Part shown: positions 53,178 to 60,640 of the stretch, in pieces | Layout: every line of letters starts with the position of its first letter | Numbering within the stretch: the first letter of the stretch is position 1 | Origin: Brevibacillus reuszeri | Lineage (GTDB): Bacteria; Bacillota; Bacilli; Brevibacillales; Brevibacillaceae | Reading direction: 5' to 3' | NCBI RefSeq assembly: GCF_001187725.1 | Contig: NZ_LGIQ01000009.1 | Coordinates: forward strand, 442,859 to 506,858 | Length of the DNA stretch: 64,000 nucleotides | Notes under the pieces: model-generated | The model's database searches: none | What the model was told of the DNA's origin: nothing | Seen by the model: the letters and a program-made list of their open reading frames with translations, nothing else | Position numbers and translations under genes: made by a program

Positions 53178-53206
53178 TCTAATAACCTCCGTTTGACCTG
53201 CTGCAT
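53162..53206 (-). promoter_or_regulatory. 14-codon ORF overlapping the leader ORF
   Basis: ATG at 53206 opens MQQVKRRLLEWMQL, stopping at 53162. It overlaps the 29-codon ORF by 16 bases, and its codons contain that ORF's CGGAGG. Its own ribosome site is weak. It may regulate access to the second leader ORF or be incidental. Confidence 0.3.
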
Positions 53207-53328
53207 TTTAGAAGAACCTATAGTTATAAAGCTAACCGATAGAAATCACATAAACCATATACAAAACGGTTCTGTAATGTTTGGTATAACACTCCTATCT
53301 CTTTTTCTTTCTTCATCAGTGGGACATG

Positions 53329-53365
53329 AAAAAAGATGATCCTGTGTGAGTACAGAGATCATCTT
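53329..53365 (-). terminator. Terminator of CD3324-like gene
   Basis: AAGATGATC...GATCATCTT with an inner CTGT/ACAG stem and TTTTTT on the reverse strand. It separates the L4 unit from upstream transcription. Confidence 0.88.
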
Positions 53366-53420
53366 CTGACAGCGTAGTGTTTTTAATTGGACCAAAATTA
53401 GGATCACGGTTCAGCGCTTT

Positions 53421-53684
53421 TTATTTGTTATAAATTATTTTTCTGATAGCATAAACAGAAAGGTGGTAGGATTCGGCAAGTTCTTGAATCGAATTTCCAG
53501 AAGCATATGCCTGAATGATTTCCTTATTTCGCTTATTAATCTCTTCACGAAAACCGGATTGTTCTCCCCAATTTTTATGTTTATCTTTAATGGCGGGAAT
53601 GTAGATGTATTCAGCTTGTACATAATCTTGCAATTTTACAACCAAATCTTTTGGGAGAATTTCATTAGCGTTGATATATCTCAT
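53421..53684 (-). CDS. CD3324-family small DNA-binding-like protein (Mor-like)
   Basis: This 87-residue protein begins MRYINANEILPKDLVVKLQDYV, then YIYIPAIKDKHKNWGEQSG, and ends in a helix-turn-helix-like segment (SGNSIQELAESYHLSVYAI). These features match small Clostridium/Bacillus proteins named after CD3324, related to the Mor activator. It is probably a transcriptional regulator. GGAGTGA lies seven bases before the ATG. Its target is unknown; it sits between the L4 paralogue and the Cfr-like gene. Confidence 0.8.
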   Translation of the reverse strand: MRYINANEILPKDLVVKLQDYVQAEYIYIPAIKDKHKNWGEQSGFREEINKRNKEIIQAYASGNSIQELAESYHLSVYAIRKIIYNK

Positions 53685-53906
53685 GTAGACTCACTCCTTG
53701 AATAATTGAAAGATCTCAAGTAGCAAAGCCAGCATGATTGGTGATGATGTTATTCCATGCAAATCTCACCAAATATCTGTCTTTGCATGGAATTGAACAT
53801 GCGTGATTGTAATATTGTTATGAGACAAAATTCATTCTCCTTTATTGAAATGGTTTCTTTTTTTACTTTTACAAGTCGTAAGGAAATAGTAACTCTTACT
53901 TTACTT

Positions 53907-54941
53907 TTACTTGTTGTGTCCGTATAGCTGACCGCATGCTGCATCAATGTCCGTTCCGAATTGAGTGCGCACAGTGACTTTGATTCCCTTTGACTTTAGA
54001 ATACTGACAAACTTTTGAACCCGATCTTTGTCTGATTGATGAAAGCTTTCAGGCGTTACGTCGGTTGAATTGTAAGGAATCAAATTGACATGATATAAAT
54101 GCTCCCCAGGTCCCCTTCCCCTTAGCAGCTCGGCAACTGCTTGTGCATGCTCCGCTGAGTCGTTAACTCCTCGAAGAAGAATATAGGCAATATATACCTT
54201 TCTCCCTGTTTGCCGGATGTGACGATCCAATTCCACGAGTACGTCGCGGACCGGGAAGCGGTCGTTAATCGGCATCAGCTCGCTTCGTTGATCGTCAAAC
54301 GGCGAATGCAGCGAGAAGGTTAGATTGACTTGTGGAAACTCCCGTGTCAGCTTGTCGATGCCTGGCAACAGACCGATAGTGGAAATGGTGATTCGTCGGT
54401 GTCCTAAACCAAAAAGATACGGATCGGTCAAAATCGTCATTGCATCAAAAATATGTGGGTTGGCGAGCGCCTCCCCCATGCCCATGAATGAGATGCTGTC
54501 CAAAGCGTGGCCGTTCAAGCGAAAGTACAACAATTGATCGGTAATTTCGTCGGCGGTTAGATTTCGTTTCAGTCCAATGGTACCAGTGGCGCAAAACTTG
54601 CATTTGAATCCGCAGCCGCATTGCGTGGAAATACAATACGATTTCCATCCCCGCTCATAAGTAAGTCGTACGGCCTCCACTCGTTCGTCACCCTCAATGG
54701 CAAATAGCACCTTGCTAACCTGTTTCGACGAGACTTCCTTTACTGGTACGATGCTGCAGACGTCCGGACCAAGTATCCGGGTCAATTCTTCACGCAAAAA
54801 TTTGGGCAGTATCTTCATTCGTCCGTATTCGCTGATGTTTTGCTTGAAAATTGCATCCATAATCTGAGCATAACGATACTCGGGTTGCTTTAAATCAGAC
54901 AATATTCGCCGAATCGTATTATATTTAGAGGTTAGTTTCAT
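53907..54941 (-). CDS. clbB: Cfr/Clb-like 23S rRNA A2503 C8-methyltransferase (radical SAM)
   Basis: This 344-residue enzyme has the radical-SAM cluster motif C110-xxx-C114-xx-C117 (CGFKCKFCATG), SFMGMGEALANP, the SAM-contact strand ISTIGLLPGI and the catalytic C-terminal cysteine in DAACGQLYG. Length and sequence fit Cfr and its chromosomal Clb relatives more than housekeeping RlmN. Cfr enzymes methylate C8 of A2503 and give resistance to phenicols, lincosamides, oxazolidinones, pleuromutilins and streptogramin A. The Clb homologue of Brevibacillus brevis is known from the literature; the symbol is offered on resemblance. GTAAGGAG precedes the ATG and overlaps the stop of a leader ORF. Confidence 0.88.
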   Translation of the reverse strand: MKLTSKYNTIRRILSDLKQPEYRYAQIMDAIFKQNISEYGRMKILPKFLREELTRILGPDVCSIVPVKEVSSKQVSKVLFAIEGDERVEAVRLTYERGWKSYCISTQCGCGFKCKFCATGTIGLKRNLTADEITDQLLYFRLNGHALDSISFMGMGEALANPHIFDAMTILTDPYLFGLGHRRITISTIGLLPGIDKLTREFPQVNLTFSLHSPFDDQRSELMPINDRFPVRDVLVELDRHIRQTGRKVYIAYILLRGVNDSAEHAQAVAELLRGRGPGEHLYHVNLIPYNSTDVTPESFHQSDKDRVQKFVSILKSKGIKVTVRTQFGTDIDAACGQLYGHNK

Positions 54942-54950
54942 GTCTTCTCC

Positions 54951-55031
54951 TTACTGCCGGAGAAACCGTAAAAAGCAACCGTCAATTGGCGCTATCACAC
55001 ATAATGAAACAACTATACAGAAAAAGCGCAT
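54951..55031 (-). promoter_or_regulatory. 26-codon leader ORF directly before the Cfr-like gene
   Basis: ATG at 55031 opens MRFFCIVVSLCVIAP and continues to a TAA (54951) that is part of the TAAGGAG ribosome site of the Cfr-like gene. The hydrophobic CIVV early in the peptide recalls the IFVI and IAVV stalling motifs of Erm leader peptides. No good ribosome site precedes it, which weakens the case. Confidence 0.45.
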
Positions 55032-55049
55032 ACGTTTGCAGACAAGTTG

Positions 55050-55163
55050 CTACGTGCACCTGTCGATAGATTGGTAAACCTCCGGCAACCGATTTGTTTT
55101 TTTGTGAACCGCTTCACGTAACTGGAACCGGTTCACATAATCATCTACAACCTCAGTCTTCAT
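55050..55163 (-). promoter_or_regulatory. 37-codon upstream ORF in the Cfr-like gene leader
   Basis: ATG at 55163, nine bases after GAGGAGG, opens a 37-codon frame (MKTEVVDDYVNRFQLREAV...) that stops at 55050. It contains an inverted repeat, GTGAACCG/CGGTTCAC (55136-55104). TGCCGGAG (55087-55080) is complementary to CTCCGGCA (54962-54955) beside the Cfr-like ribosome site. Translation of this ORF would disrupt both pairings. Confidence 0.5.
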
Positions 55164-55253
55164 CGTTTTCATCCTCCTCGAAATGGTTTATTGACTAATG
55201 GCAGGTTGTGATACATCCTCTGAGATATCGAGCTCGACAACCTTCTTTACAAA

Positions 55254-55293
55254 ATAAAAAAGAGCTACAAGAAAGTTACCTTTCTTGCAGCTC
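55254..55293 (-). terminator. Strong terminator between ANT(9)-like and Cfr-like genes
   Basis: A 14-pair stem, GAGCTGCAAGAAAG with CTTTCTTGTAGCTC on the reverse strand (one G-U pair), is followed by TTTTTTATTTT. Confidence 0.9.
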
Positions 55294-55571
55294 AAAAAAT
55301 ACGACACATCCAACCCAATGCTGGGTATGAAAAGGATATATTTTCTGAGTGAAAAGAATAAGGTAACTATCCTGCCGATAAAGAATAAAATCATACTGCT
55401 TTATTCTTTAAAAAAGTGGCAAGAAATATTACATTATCCCCTTCAACTCCAATCGTTAATTGTCAGCACGATTTTAGCATACTGGCTACTACATGACAAC
55501 CCTATTTGTTCATGTACATTTCTTATTATCTCTTCTAACCTTCACATGTTTTTAAGCCTATCAAATCTTGT

Positions 55572-56357
55572 TCAGATACTAACATAAGACTCGATAGAGC
55601 TTTTCATATGATTAACGAGTGCTAGCACCTCGCTGTCCAGTCCTTCCCACTTATCAACAACCTCTCCGCGATAGGCTTTTTTTGCCACGTTGAGTAAAGT
55701 CGCATGTTCTTTAGGCAACTGAGGTATCACCCATTCTGCGGCTATATCTTTTGATGAGATTTCACCAACAGCTATTGTCAGCCACATTCGTGCAAGGGTT
55801 AAAATAACGTTTCGTTCGTCGCCCTTGATGCCCGCAATTAATCCTGGTAAACAATCCATAATCGCTCTGCGAATATGTGTCATGGGCACGGGTTCAAGTA
55901 CTTCAGAAGCATCCGGACCAAAAAGAGAAACGCTATTCTTTCTCACTTGTGCTAAAACAATAGCCAAATCAGGGTCATAGGTTGGTTCCTGAATTTGTCC
56001 ATTCTCAAATTCATCTCTGAGCCACTCACCATAGATAAATTCATTTTTTGGCGGAAATCGCCAGGGGACAACATCTCCATGGTTTATTACTGTGACTTCC
56101 AGTGGTCGCACAGAATCTGAATTTCCTATCTTTCCGGATATGGGCATGAGTCTGTCTGTTAGTTTTCTGCGATTTTCTTCAGTCAAACATTGATTTACAA
56201 CCACGAGGACATCTACATCACTATGTATGCGTAAGCCACTCGTTACTGCAGAACCAAATAGATAGACTCCGACTATTGTACTTCCAAGCAGTTCCTCTAC
56301 AACTTTCCTTGCTTGGATCGCTTCCGTCGGTATTTTTTCGTTATTCAAATCACTCAT
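55572..56357 (-). CDS. ANT(9)/ANT(3'')-like aminoglycoside nucleotidyltransferase
   Basis: This 261-residue enzyme has the nucleotidyltransferase motif GSAVTSGLRIHSDVDVLVV (GS-x-D-x-D) at about 36-54. A C-terminal DUF4111-type helical domain ends the protein (NVILTLARMWLTIAVGE, KDIAAEWVIPQLPKEH). This is the layout of AadA/ANT(9) enzymes, which adenylylate spectinomycin and, for AadA, streptomycin. The length matches ANT(9). GAGGAG precedes the ATG. Spectinomycin resistance is the likely role; other substrates are possible. Confidence 0.88.
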   Translation of the reverse strand: MSDLNNEKIPTEAIQARKVVEELLGSTIVGVYLFGSAVTSGLRIHSDVDVLVVVNQCLTEENRRKLTDRLMPISGKIGNSDSVRPLEVTVINHGDVVPWRFPPKNEFIYGEWLRDEFENGQIQEPTYDPDLAIVLAQVRKNSVSLFGPDASEVLEPVPMTHIRRAIMDCLPGLIAGIKGDERNVILTLARMWLTIAVGEISSKDIAAEWVIPQLPKEHATLLNVAKKAYRGEVVDKWEGLDSEVLALVNHMKSSIESYVSI

Positions 56358-56437
56358 CCAGCTACAAGCTCCTCTTTTCTAAAATGTAATGGTTCTTGAA
56401 AAACATTCATTTCAAAGTAAGAAATTCCCGTCTTCCA

Positions 56438-56956
56438 TTAAAATGGGTTATCGATTTCTTCCCACTCTTCTGTGAAAATATCTAGTTTTATGGTTATTTT
56501 TTTGCCATCTTTCTTAACATCACCATAAATAAAGCCTTCACCATACCCTCCGGAAATCCAATTATCATTATCAGGAGTTAGACCGTTTTTATCCAGTACT
56601 TGTTTCGCCATTTTGTTTATCTCGCTCTTAAAGATTTCTCCATTTGTTACCTGAAGGAAATTCGGAGCATCCTTCCGTACCAAATTCGTTTGAGGTAAAC
56701 CAGAGGTTCTTTCATACACGGTTCCGGTTTTGGCGTTAACATCAAGGGTAACTCCTTCGGCATTCGGATCACTTGGAACAGAACGAAAAGAGTAAGTATC
56801 ATCCTTTCTTGAGAAATTCCATCCCGCGATGTCCATTTTTTCAGCCATGAGCTGGGAAACGTCTTTTTCTTCTAAAGGTAATGTAATAGTTTCCGTATTA
56901 GCACAACCTACTAAAAACATTATTAAAGAGCAGACAACGATGAACTTTTTCACCAT
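56438..56956 (-). CDS. Lipoprotein of unknown function
   Basis: This 172-residue protein has a signal peptide and lipobox LVGC (FIVVCSLIMFLVGCANT). The mature part is mostly beta/alpha with no recognised motif; GVTLDVNAKTGTVYERTSG suggests a PepSY-like fold, weakly. It is probably surface-anchored. It is a single gene upstream of the ANT(9)-like gene with about 80 bases between them. Confidence 0.75.
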   Translation of the reverse strand: MVKKFIVVCSLIMFLVGCANTETITLPLEEKDVSQLMAEKMDIAGWNFSRKDDTYSFRSVPSDPNAEGVTLDVNAKTGTVYERTSGLPQTNLVRKDAPNFLQVTNGEIFKSEINKMAKQVLDKNGLTPDNDNWISGGYGEGFIYGDVKKDGKKITIKLDIFTEEWEEIDNPF

Positions 56957-57102
56957 TCACACCTCATTTGGAATATCTTTGTTACAAATTTGGCTTGTTA
57001 TGAATTTTCAATTAACGTTCAGGTAAAATGGAGATACCAATTATTATACAGAAAATGGATTGGCGAGTAAAAGCAGACAGGTATAACCAAGTATTTCTGT
57101 AC

Positions 57103-57131
57103 AAAAAAGACGGATGACCAGCACCCGTCCT
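57103..57131 (-). terminator. Terminator of second DinB-like gene
   Basis: GACGG-loop-CCGTC on the reverse strand followed by TTTTTTG. Short stem. Confidence 0.5.
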
Positions 57132-57155
57132 TGGTTTACCTTTTCTGTTTTTTCG

Positions 57156-57644
57156 TTATTTCACGCTATCCGCAAGCTCGTGCTGGATCACTTTGGCGAG
57201 GCTTGAGATCGTCCCGAGATGCATGGCTTCATGGACGAGGGCAAAGTTGACAACCTCACCTACGATTTCGAATCGCAATGGGCCCATCTCGATCGGTGAT
57301 GGCAGCGGTTTTTCGAATTGCCCAGGAGCTAGTTGGGCAAGTCTCTCCAATTGATCCGTCATGTACTGGACAAGCTCTGCTTTTGTCGGAGGGGCAAGCG
57401 TCCAATCTGCCGGCTTCGTTCCCGTATGAAAGAATTTCGTATAGTCTTCTGGAAGATTGGAGTGAAACGGCAGACCGAGCGAGAGAAAATAATCCAGGGC
57501 AAAGACGAGATGTCCCACATTCCAGCGAATTGTATTGGCAAATGCCTGTGGCTGAACGTCAAAGAGCTCCTCTGGAATCGCTTGAACCTGCTGCAATGCA
57601 ATCTGCCGAACAGATACAGCTGTATGAATCATGCTTTGAGACAT
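57156..57644 (-). CDS. DinB/YfiT-family protein (second copy)
   Basis: The protein has 162 residues from the ATG at 57644 (MSQSMIHTAV); the earlier in-frame start adds five residues without a better site. TIRWNVGHLVFALDYF and HEAMHLGTISSLAKV supply the conserved histidines of the DinB fold. It shares the EDYTKFFHTGTKPADW block with the 51836-52297 protein (similar YFFAYGTKPEDW), so the two are paralogues. A thiol-transferase-type function is possible but unproven. Confidence 0.85.
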   Translation of the reverse strand: MSQSMIHTAVSVRQIALQQVQAIPEELFDVQPQAFANTIRWNVGHLVFALDYFLSLGLPFHSNLPEDYTKFFHTGTKPADWTLAPPTKAELVQYMTDQLERLAQLAPGQFEKPLPSPIEMGPLRFEIVGEVVNFALVHEAMHLGTISSLAKVIQHELADSVK

Positions 57645-57787
57645 GAACAATCCCTCCAATGGTTATCGTTTCTTGACTCGCGCGCGCTTATCGTCAAAAT
57701 CAGTGTACCTGTTCAAAAGAGAGCCAACAATCATGCCTTTCCGATTATAATGATTAATAAAAACGATGAGACGCAGGAGATGGCTAC

Positions 57788-58696
57788 ATGGAGCTACGTC
57801 AATTGGAGTATTTTATCGCCGTTTGTGAAGAAATGCATTTTTCCCGCGCGGCCGAGAAGCTGTGCACCTCGCAATCTAATCTCAGCCAACAAATCAAGTT
57901 TTTGGAGAGTGAGCTTGGGGTACCGCTCTTTGATCGTCTGGGAAAACGCATTGGTTTGACTGAAGCCGGAAAAGTATTGCTGGAACAAAGCCGCCATGTT
58001 TTTTCACATCTTGAATACGCGCGTTCAGCCATTGCTGAACTGCAGAACGTCCAAAGCGGCTCTTTAACAATCGCAGTCCTGCCCGGAGACGCCGACTTGT
58101 TATTTAACGCGCTGCTCATCGAGTTTCACCGCACCTATCCTAAACTGTCCTTGTCTGTCATCGAATCTACGAAAATCCTGGAGCAGATTATCCAAGGGAC
58201 AATCGATATTGGCGTTACAACTATGCCTGTTTCCGACGAACGAATGACTGTCATTCCCTTGTTTCACGAAGAGTTCGCGTTGGCTGTTCCGGCGGGCCAT
58301 TCTCTTGCAGATGAAAAAGCGATCCCTTTTTCCCGACTCAAGGACTTGAAGCTGCTTATGTTCCCATCCGATCATCAATTGAGACAGCTCATTAGCCAGT
58401 ATTGCCTGCAAGAAGGCTTCCGACTGCAGCCACATATTGAAACAACTACCCTATCCTCGCTCCTATCGTTGGTAGAACAAGGGATTGGTGTATGTGTATT
58501 GCCCCGCTTGCTTCTCGAAAATCTTGCCAACAAGGATATTGCCATTGTTTCGCTCTGTAATCCTACGCCCAGTCAGGACATCTGTCTTGTCTACCGCTCC
58601 GACAAATATCTGGGGTATGCCGCCAAAGCTTTTATTAATACGTTGGAGTCGTACATTCAAGCCGCGATAAAGAATGCGGACAAGGGGGCATGCTAG
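57788..58696 (+). CDS. LysR-family regulator
   Basis: This 302-residue protein has the LysR helix-turn-helix at the N-terminus (ELRQLEYFIAVCEEMHFSRAAEKL, SQSNLSQQIKFLE) and the periplasmic-binding-like effector domain from about 90. It lies divergently to the DinB-like gene, with about 140 bases between them, and may control it. It resembles CynR/AlsR-type regulators that respond to small anions or acids; the effector is unknown. Confidence 0.9.
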   Translation: MELRQLEYFIAVCEEMHFSRAAEKLCTSQSNLSQQIKFLESELGVPLFDRLGKRIGLTEAGKVLLEQSRHVFSHLEYARSAIAELQNVQSGSLTIAVLPGDADLLFNALLIEFHRTYPKLSLSVIESTKILEQIIQGTIDIGVTTMPVSDERMTVIPLFHEEFALAVPAGHSLADEKAIPFSRLKDLKLLMFPSDHQLRQLISQYCLQEGFRLQPHIETTTLSSLLSLVEQGIGVCVLPRLLLENLANKDIAIVSLCNPTPSQDICLVYRSDKYLGYAAKAFINTLESYIQAAIKNADKGAC

Positions 58697-58758
58697 GAGA
58701 ATGTTGTAGACATGAACGTGCCCTTTCACTCAATGGTCGAGTAACCAGTACATCTTGT

Positions 58759-59343
58759 TCAATTTTGATGGCCTCGCAGGGCATGTTCGATTCGCTTATC
58801 GGGTAAAAACCAGATCACGGCAACAAGTAAGAAAAAGAAGCCAGATATCCAAGGGCTCACATAAGCGGTCAAGGCCGCGATCAAATAGAGCACAGGAGAT
58901 AATTTCCCCTTCAAGTCTCTGCCCATCGCCAGAACAAATGAGGAATCACCGGGATGCTGGCTAAAAATTGCGCGCTGAAGCAGCCAGTACGAGAATGCCG
59001 CGAGTAGTAAAATAATACCGTACAGTGCCGTTGGTGTGGCTGCAAAATAGCTTTCACCCATCCAAGCTGTTGTGAACGGCACAAGGGATAGCCAGAAAAG
59101 AAGCAGCAAGTTGAGCCACATTAAACGCCCGTTCATCGTTCGAACCATGTGCAATAGATGGTGGTGATTGTTCCAATAAATTCCAATATATACAAAACTG
59201 AAGATGTAGCTTACTATTTTTGGACCAAGCCCAATCAACGCATACCAGTCATGGCCATCCGGCACTTTAAATTCCAGTACCATGATCGTAATGATAATCG
59301 CCAGCACGCCATCACTGAAAGCTTCCATCCGATTCGCTTTCAA
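58759..59343 (-). CDS. TMEM175-family potassium channel-like protein
   Basis: This 194-residue membrane protein has the bacterial TMEM175 hallmark RMEAFSDGVLAIIITI, with the FSD motif in helix 1, and about six helices. Family members form tetrameric potassium-permeable channels without a P-loop. It stands alone, facing the LysR gene. Confidence 0.9.
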   Translation of the reverse strand: MKANRMEAFSDGVLAIIITIMVLEFKVPDGHDWYALIGLGPKIVSYIFSFVYIGIYWNNHHHLLHMVRTMNGRLMWLNLLLLFWLSLVPFTTAWMGESYFAATPTALYGIILLLAAFSYWLLQRAIFSQHPGDSSFVLAMGRDLKGKLSPVLYLIAALTAYVSPWISGFFFLLVAVIWFLPDKRIEHALRGHQN

Positions 59344-59383
59344 AGTGTTTCACCTTTTCCTCTCTTCACGTTATTTGTTGAGA

Positions 59384-59415
59384 AGAGGCTACCTCGTAGT
59401 CCACAGGTAGCCTCT
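59384..59415 (-). terminator. Terminator of methyltransferase gene
   Basis: AGAGGCTACC-N12-GGTAGCCTCT, a perfect ten-pair stem located between the methyltransferase stop and the TMEM175 gene. Confidence 0.75.
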
Positions 59416-59464
59416 GTTTACTCAGAAATTCTACTTTGAATTCCGAAATAGCCAGGGCTTCATA

Positions 59465-60211
59465 TCAATTTCTAAAGAGATAGAGACCAAAACCTAATGT
59501 AACTCTACCCCATTCTAGATAAATATTTCTCCAACTCCTAATTCTTGTGAGCATAGCATCCACGTCAGGATCATTAGGGTTTTCGTAGCAGTATGTTTCA
59601 ATAGAGTTCGCATAAAGACCCTCGTATGCATCCCAATCATCTTCACTTGCTACAACGGAGTAAAGAGGTGTCAGCCCCAACTCTTCACCCAATTTTACAT
59701 TTCCATGATGCGTCCTCAAATCTTCAAGTTGTGCACCGAGCGCCTGTAAATAGTCAGTGGGTGGATCTTTCTTCCAATATCCCTCACCAACAAGAATATA
59801 ACCACCGGGATGTACACATTTCCTCAAGGCTTGCAATGTAGCTGCTAAATCACCAATTGCATGCGTAGATCCAATGCATATACCCAGACGAAATTCGAAG
59901 GTGGAATATTTGTTCATCACTTGTTTTGCATCTTCATTGACAAATTCGATGCGGTCTAACGAAACTCTCCCGTTGGCACGATTACGAGCCGTTTCGATCG
60001 CACCATCATACATCTCAATTGCCGTGGCTGAAATGTTATATTTCTCAATATAACGAATGAGCAATTCACTTGTTCCAGCTCCAATGTCAATCGCTTTATC
60101 ATTAGGAGCTAACTTTGTTTGATTAAGAACCGTGTTGAACTTGCTTTCGCTGATCGGATTACAAAATGTATGGTCCCTGTGGGCTATTGCCGAGAATTTG
60201 TTTCTGTCCAT
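59465..60211 (-). CDS. SAM-dependent methyltransferase (class I)
   Basis: The protein has 248 residues from the ATG at 60211, which follows GGAGAATACA; an upstream in-frame start at 60265 is less likely. Motif I AIDIGAGTSELLIRY, the acidic residue in TAIEMYD and later VHPGGYILVGEGYW show a class I methyltransferase. It resembles small-molecule methyltransferases. The substrate is unknown. Confidence 0.85.
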   Translation of the reverse strand: MDRNKFSAIAHRDHTFCNPISESKFNTVLNQTKLAPNDKAIDIGAGTSELLIRYIEKYNISATAIEMYDGAIETARNRANGRVSLDRIEFVNEDAKQVMNKYSTFEFRLGICIGSTHAIGDLAATLQALRKCVHPGGYILVGEGYWKKDPPTDYLQALGAQLEDLRTHHGNVKLGEELGLTPLYSVVASEDDWDAYEGLYANSIETYCYENPNDPDVDAMLTRIRSWRNIYLEWGRVTLGFGLYLFRN

Positions 60212-60375
60212 TGTATTCTCCTTTGCTTGAATCACGTTTTGAAGAGGAATAGCGCTTACAGTCATTGTTATAGAAAATCATAATCCCAGCTCCTTTTTTC
60301 TAACGTTATAAAACATTTTACACTATTCAAATAATGCATATCTAGCAGCATAACTGTCTGTTGAGCATAACAAAG

Positions 60376-60399
60376 AAAAAGCCTCCAATATATTGGAGA
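60376..60399 (-). terminator. Terminator downstream of LysE remnant
   Basis: CTCCAATATATTGGAG stem on the reverse strand followed by GCTTTTTCTTTG. Confidence 0.7.
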
Positions 60400-60456
60400 C
60401 GCGACGTCATATAAGGTTCTCGTTATGTTTCTTTGGTACGGATCTTTTGTCCGGGC

Positions 60457-60640
60457 TTAGTTGCTCGCCTTTACAAATACCGTGCGAATTCCCAATGCTA
60501 TAAAAATAACCCCGGATAGCTTTTGAATCATAGGAGCAAGTTTTGAATACCTAAGCCGAACTGTACCATGGGACATCAAAAGCGAGACAGCGGAAAACCA
60601 TCCAAAATCAATAAGAGCCAGTGTTATTCCATATACGACT
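60457..60640 (-). pseudogene. LysE/RhtB amino-acid exporter, C-terminal remnant
   Basis: The reverse strand encodes about 60 residues (VYGITLALIDFGWFSAVS, then KLSGVIFIALGIRTVF) ending in a normal stop and terminator. These match the last two membrane helices of LysE-family exporters. The first two-thirds of the gene is missing; the sequence instead joins the stop codon of the CHAT-like ORF. The gene was evidently truncated by a deletion or insertion. Confidence 0.8.

Larger units (their letters stand above)
53060..53420. other. Leader and promoter region of the L4 paralogue
   Basis: It contains the terminator of the upstream CD3324-like gene (53329-53365), two overlapping small ORFs and AT-rich sequence in which a promoter must lie. 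TATAAC at 53226-53221 is a possible -10 with no good -35. Confidence 0.45.
54942..55571. other. Leader of the Cfr-like gene and spacer to ANT(9)-like gene
   Basis: It holds two upstream ORFs, long-range complementary segments and a strong terminator (55254-55293) that isolates the Cfr-like unit. The rest, to 55571, is AT-rich with no recognisable gene. A 68-codon reverse frame (55188-55394) runs through the terminator and is not called. Confidence 0.5.
60266..60640. other. Intergenic region with terminator and exporter remnant
   Basis: It contains a terminator (60376-60399) and the 3' remnant of a LysE-type gene (60457-60640). The part nearest the methyltransferase is AT-rich promoter-type sequence without a clear consensus. 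Confidence 0.5.

Noticed and set aside
53750..53947. 65-codon reverse frame overlapping the end of the Cfr-like gene
   Set aside because: No ribosome site, composition not protein-like, starts inside the Cfr-like coding region.
55188..55394. 68-codon hydrophobic reverse frame
   Set aside because: Runs through the strong terminator at 55254-55293; hydrophobicity arises from the AT-rich sequence.
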